Shown here: in pieces, positions 5,412-5,733 of the stretch
How positions within the stretch are numbered: position 1 is the first letter of the stretch
Layout: the number at the start of each line of letters is the position of its first letter
Assembly (NCBI GenBank): GCA_947480465.1
Contig: CANKCT010000059.1
Coordinates: forward strand, 1-5,733
Direction of reading: 5' to 3'
Length of the DNA stretch: 5,733 nucleotides
DNA from: Actinomycetota bacterium
Lineage (GTDB): Bacteria > Actinomycetota > Actinomycetes > Nanopelagicales > Nanopelagicaceae
The notes under the pieces: model-generated
What the model saw: only the letters and a program-made list of their open reading frames with translations
The model's database searches: none
What the model was told of the DNA's origin: nothing
Program-made: the position numbers and the translations under genes

Positions 5412-5733
5412 CCTTTACATCTGTAACTGGAGATCCGCCCATTAAGGCCATTAAGCCTGGTACCAACTGGGGTAAACGCGTTCTACGGTGTGTAATTAGT
5501 ACCCTAATGTGTGAAAATTTGTTAGCCGAATCCAGCTCAATAACTTCATCACTTGAATAAATCTCACCACTAATCGCCCTTAAAGAGGCATCTCCCTGCG
5601 CAATAGCAGCATCGCCATTGCGCAAGTTTGTCGCAATAATTAGCTCTATCCCAATAAGGAAAAGAACTAACAAAGGGATAAGCACCATTGCGCTCTCTAC
5701 ATTGCCATCATCTCGCTTTAAAGCTTCGCCTAA
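5383..5733 (-). CDS. TadE-like minor pilin, 5' end beyond the window
   Basis: The frame is open from its TGA stop (5385–5383) to the window edge. An internal ATG at 5688 is not the true start: the 15 codons before it read LGEALKRDDGNVESA and supply the conserved R-D-x-G-x-x-E segment that precedes the hydrophobic helix MVLIPLLVLFLIGIELI in TadE proteins. The start codon is therefore off the window, probably only a few codons away. The visible part is 116 residues. After the helix come a short periplasmic or surface domain of about 80 residues and no cysteines. The E in G-N-V-E is two residues earlier than in the classic G-x-x-x-x-E pattern. Its 3' end overlaps the next gene by 29 bp. Upstream genes of a tad operon (ATPase, TadB/C, pilin) may lie beyond the window. 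Confidence 0.75.
   Translation of the reverse strand, partial: LGEALKRDDGNVESAMVLIPLLVLFLIGIELIIATNLRNGDAAIAQGDASLRAISGEIYSSDEVIELDSANKFSHIRVLITHRRTRLPQLVPGLMALMGGSPVTDVKGAAIMETIN

Overview
The window looks like chromosomal DNA of a low-GC (mid-40s % by eye, not computed) actinobacterium. The proteins are actinobacterial in character: FtsX has the two-cysteine extracellular domain, RF2 has the [14 protein letters not shown] N-terminus and no frameshift site, and SmpB begins [15 protein letters not shown]. The gene order prfB–ftsE–ftsX–smpB–ssrA is also typical of actinobacteria. Low GC and short genes suggest a streamlined freshwater lineage such as Nanopelagicales (acI). That placement is an inference.

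Everything recognised lies on the minus strand, so transcription runs from high to low coordinates. At 5733–4372 there are three overlapping TadE/TadG-like pilus-assembly genes; the first is cut by the window edge. Then come prfB (RF2, 4179–3079), ftsE (2798–2109), ftsX (2078–1176), smpB (932–429), and the 5' part of ssrA (tmRNA, 146–1), whose 3' end lies outside the window. The tmRNA tag frame is visible and reads ADTNQQAFELAA.

Three functions sit together. Surface-pilus-type minor subunits are encoded at the right. FtsEX, an ABC-type divisome complex that controls peptidoglycan hydrolysis, is in the middle. A translation termination and ribosome-rescue set (RF2, SmpB, tmRNA) brackets FtsEX. 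SmpB and tmRNA are obligate partners in trans-translation.

The least ordinary feature is in the spacers. Each of the four gaps longer than 30 bp holds its own tandem-repeat array, and each has a different unit: 45 bp after the last tad gene, 18 bp after prfB, 35 bp after ftsX, and an AT-rich 24/21-bp repeat after smpB. Three arrays start within about 2–11 bp of the preceding stop codon. The sequences are unrelated to one another, so this looks like a recurring location rather than one repeat family. Two arrays (18 and 45 bp) have periods divisible by three and remain open in the frame of the upstream gene past its stop codon. I found no mobile element, CRISPR array or clearly novel protein-coding system.
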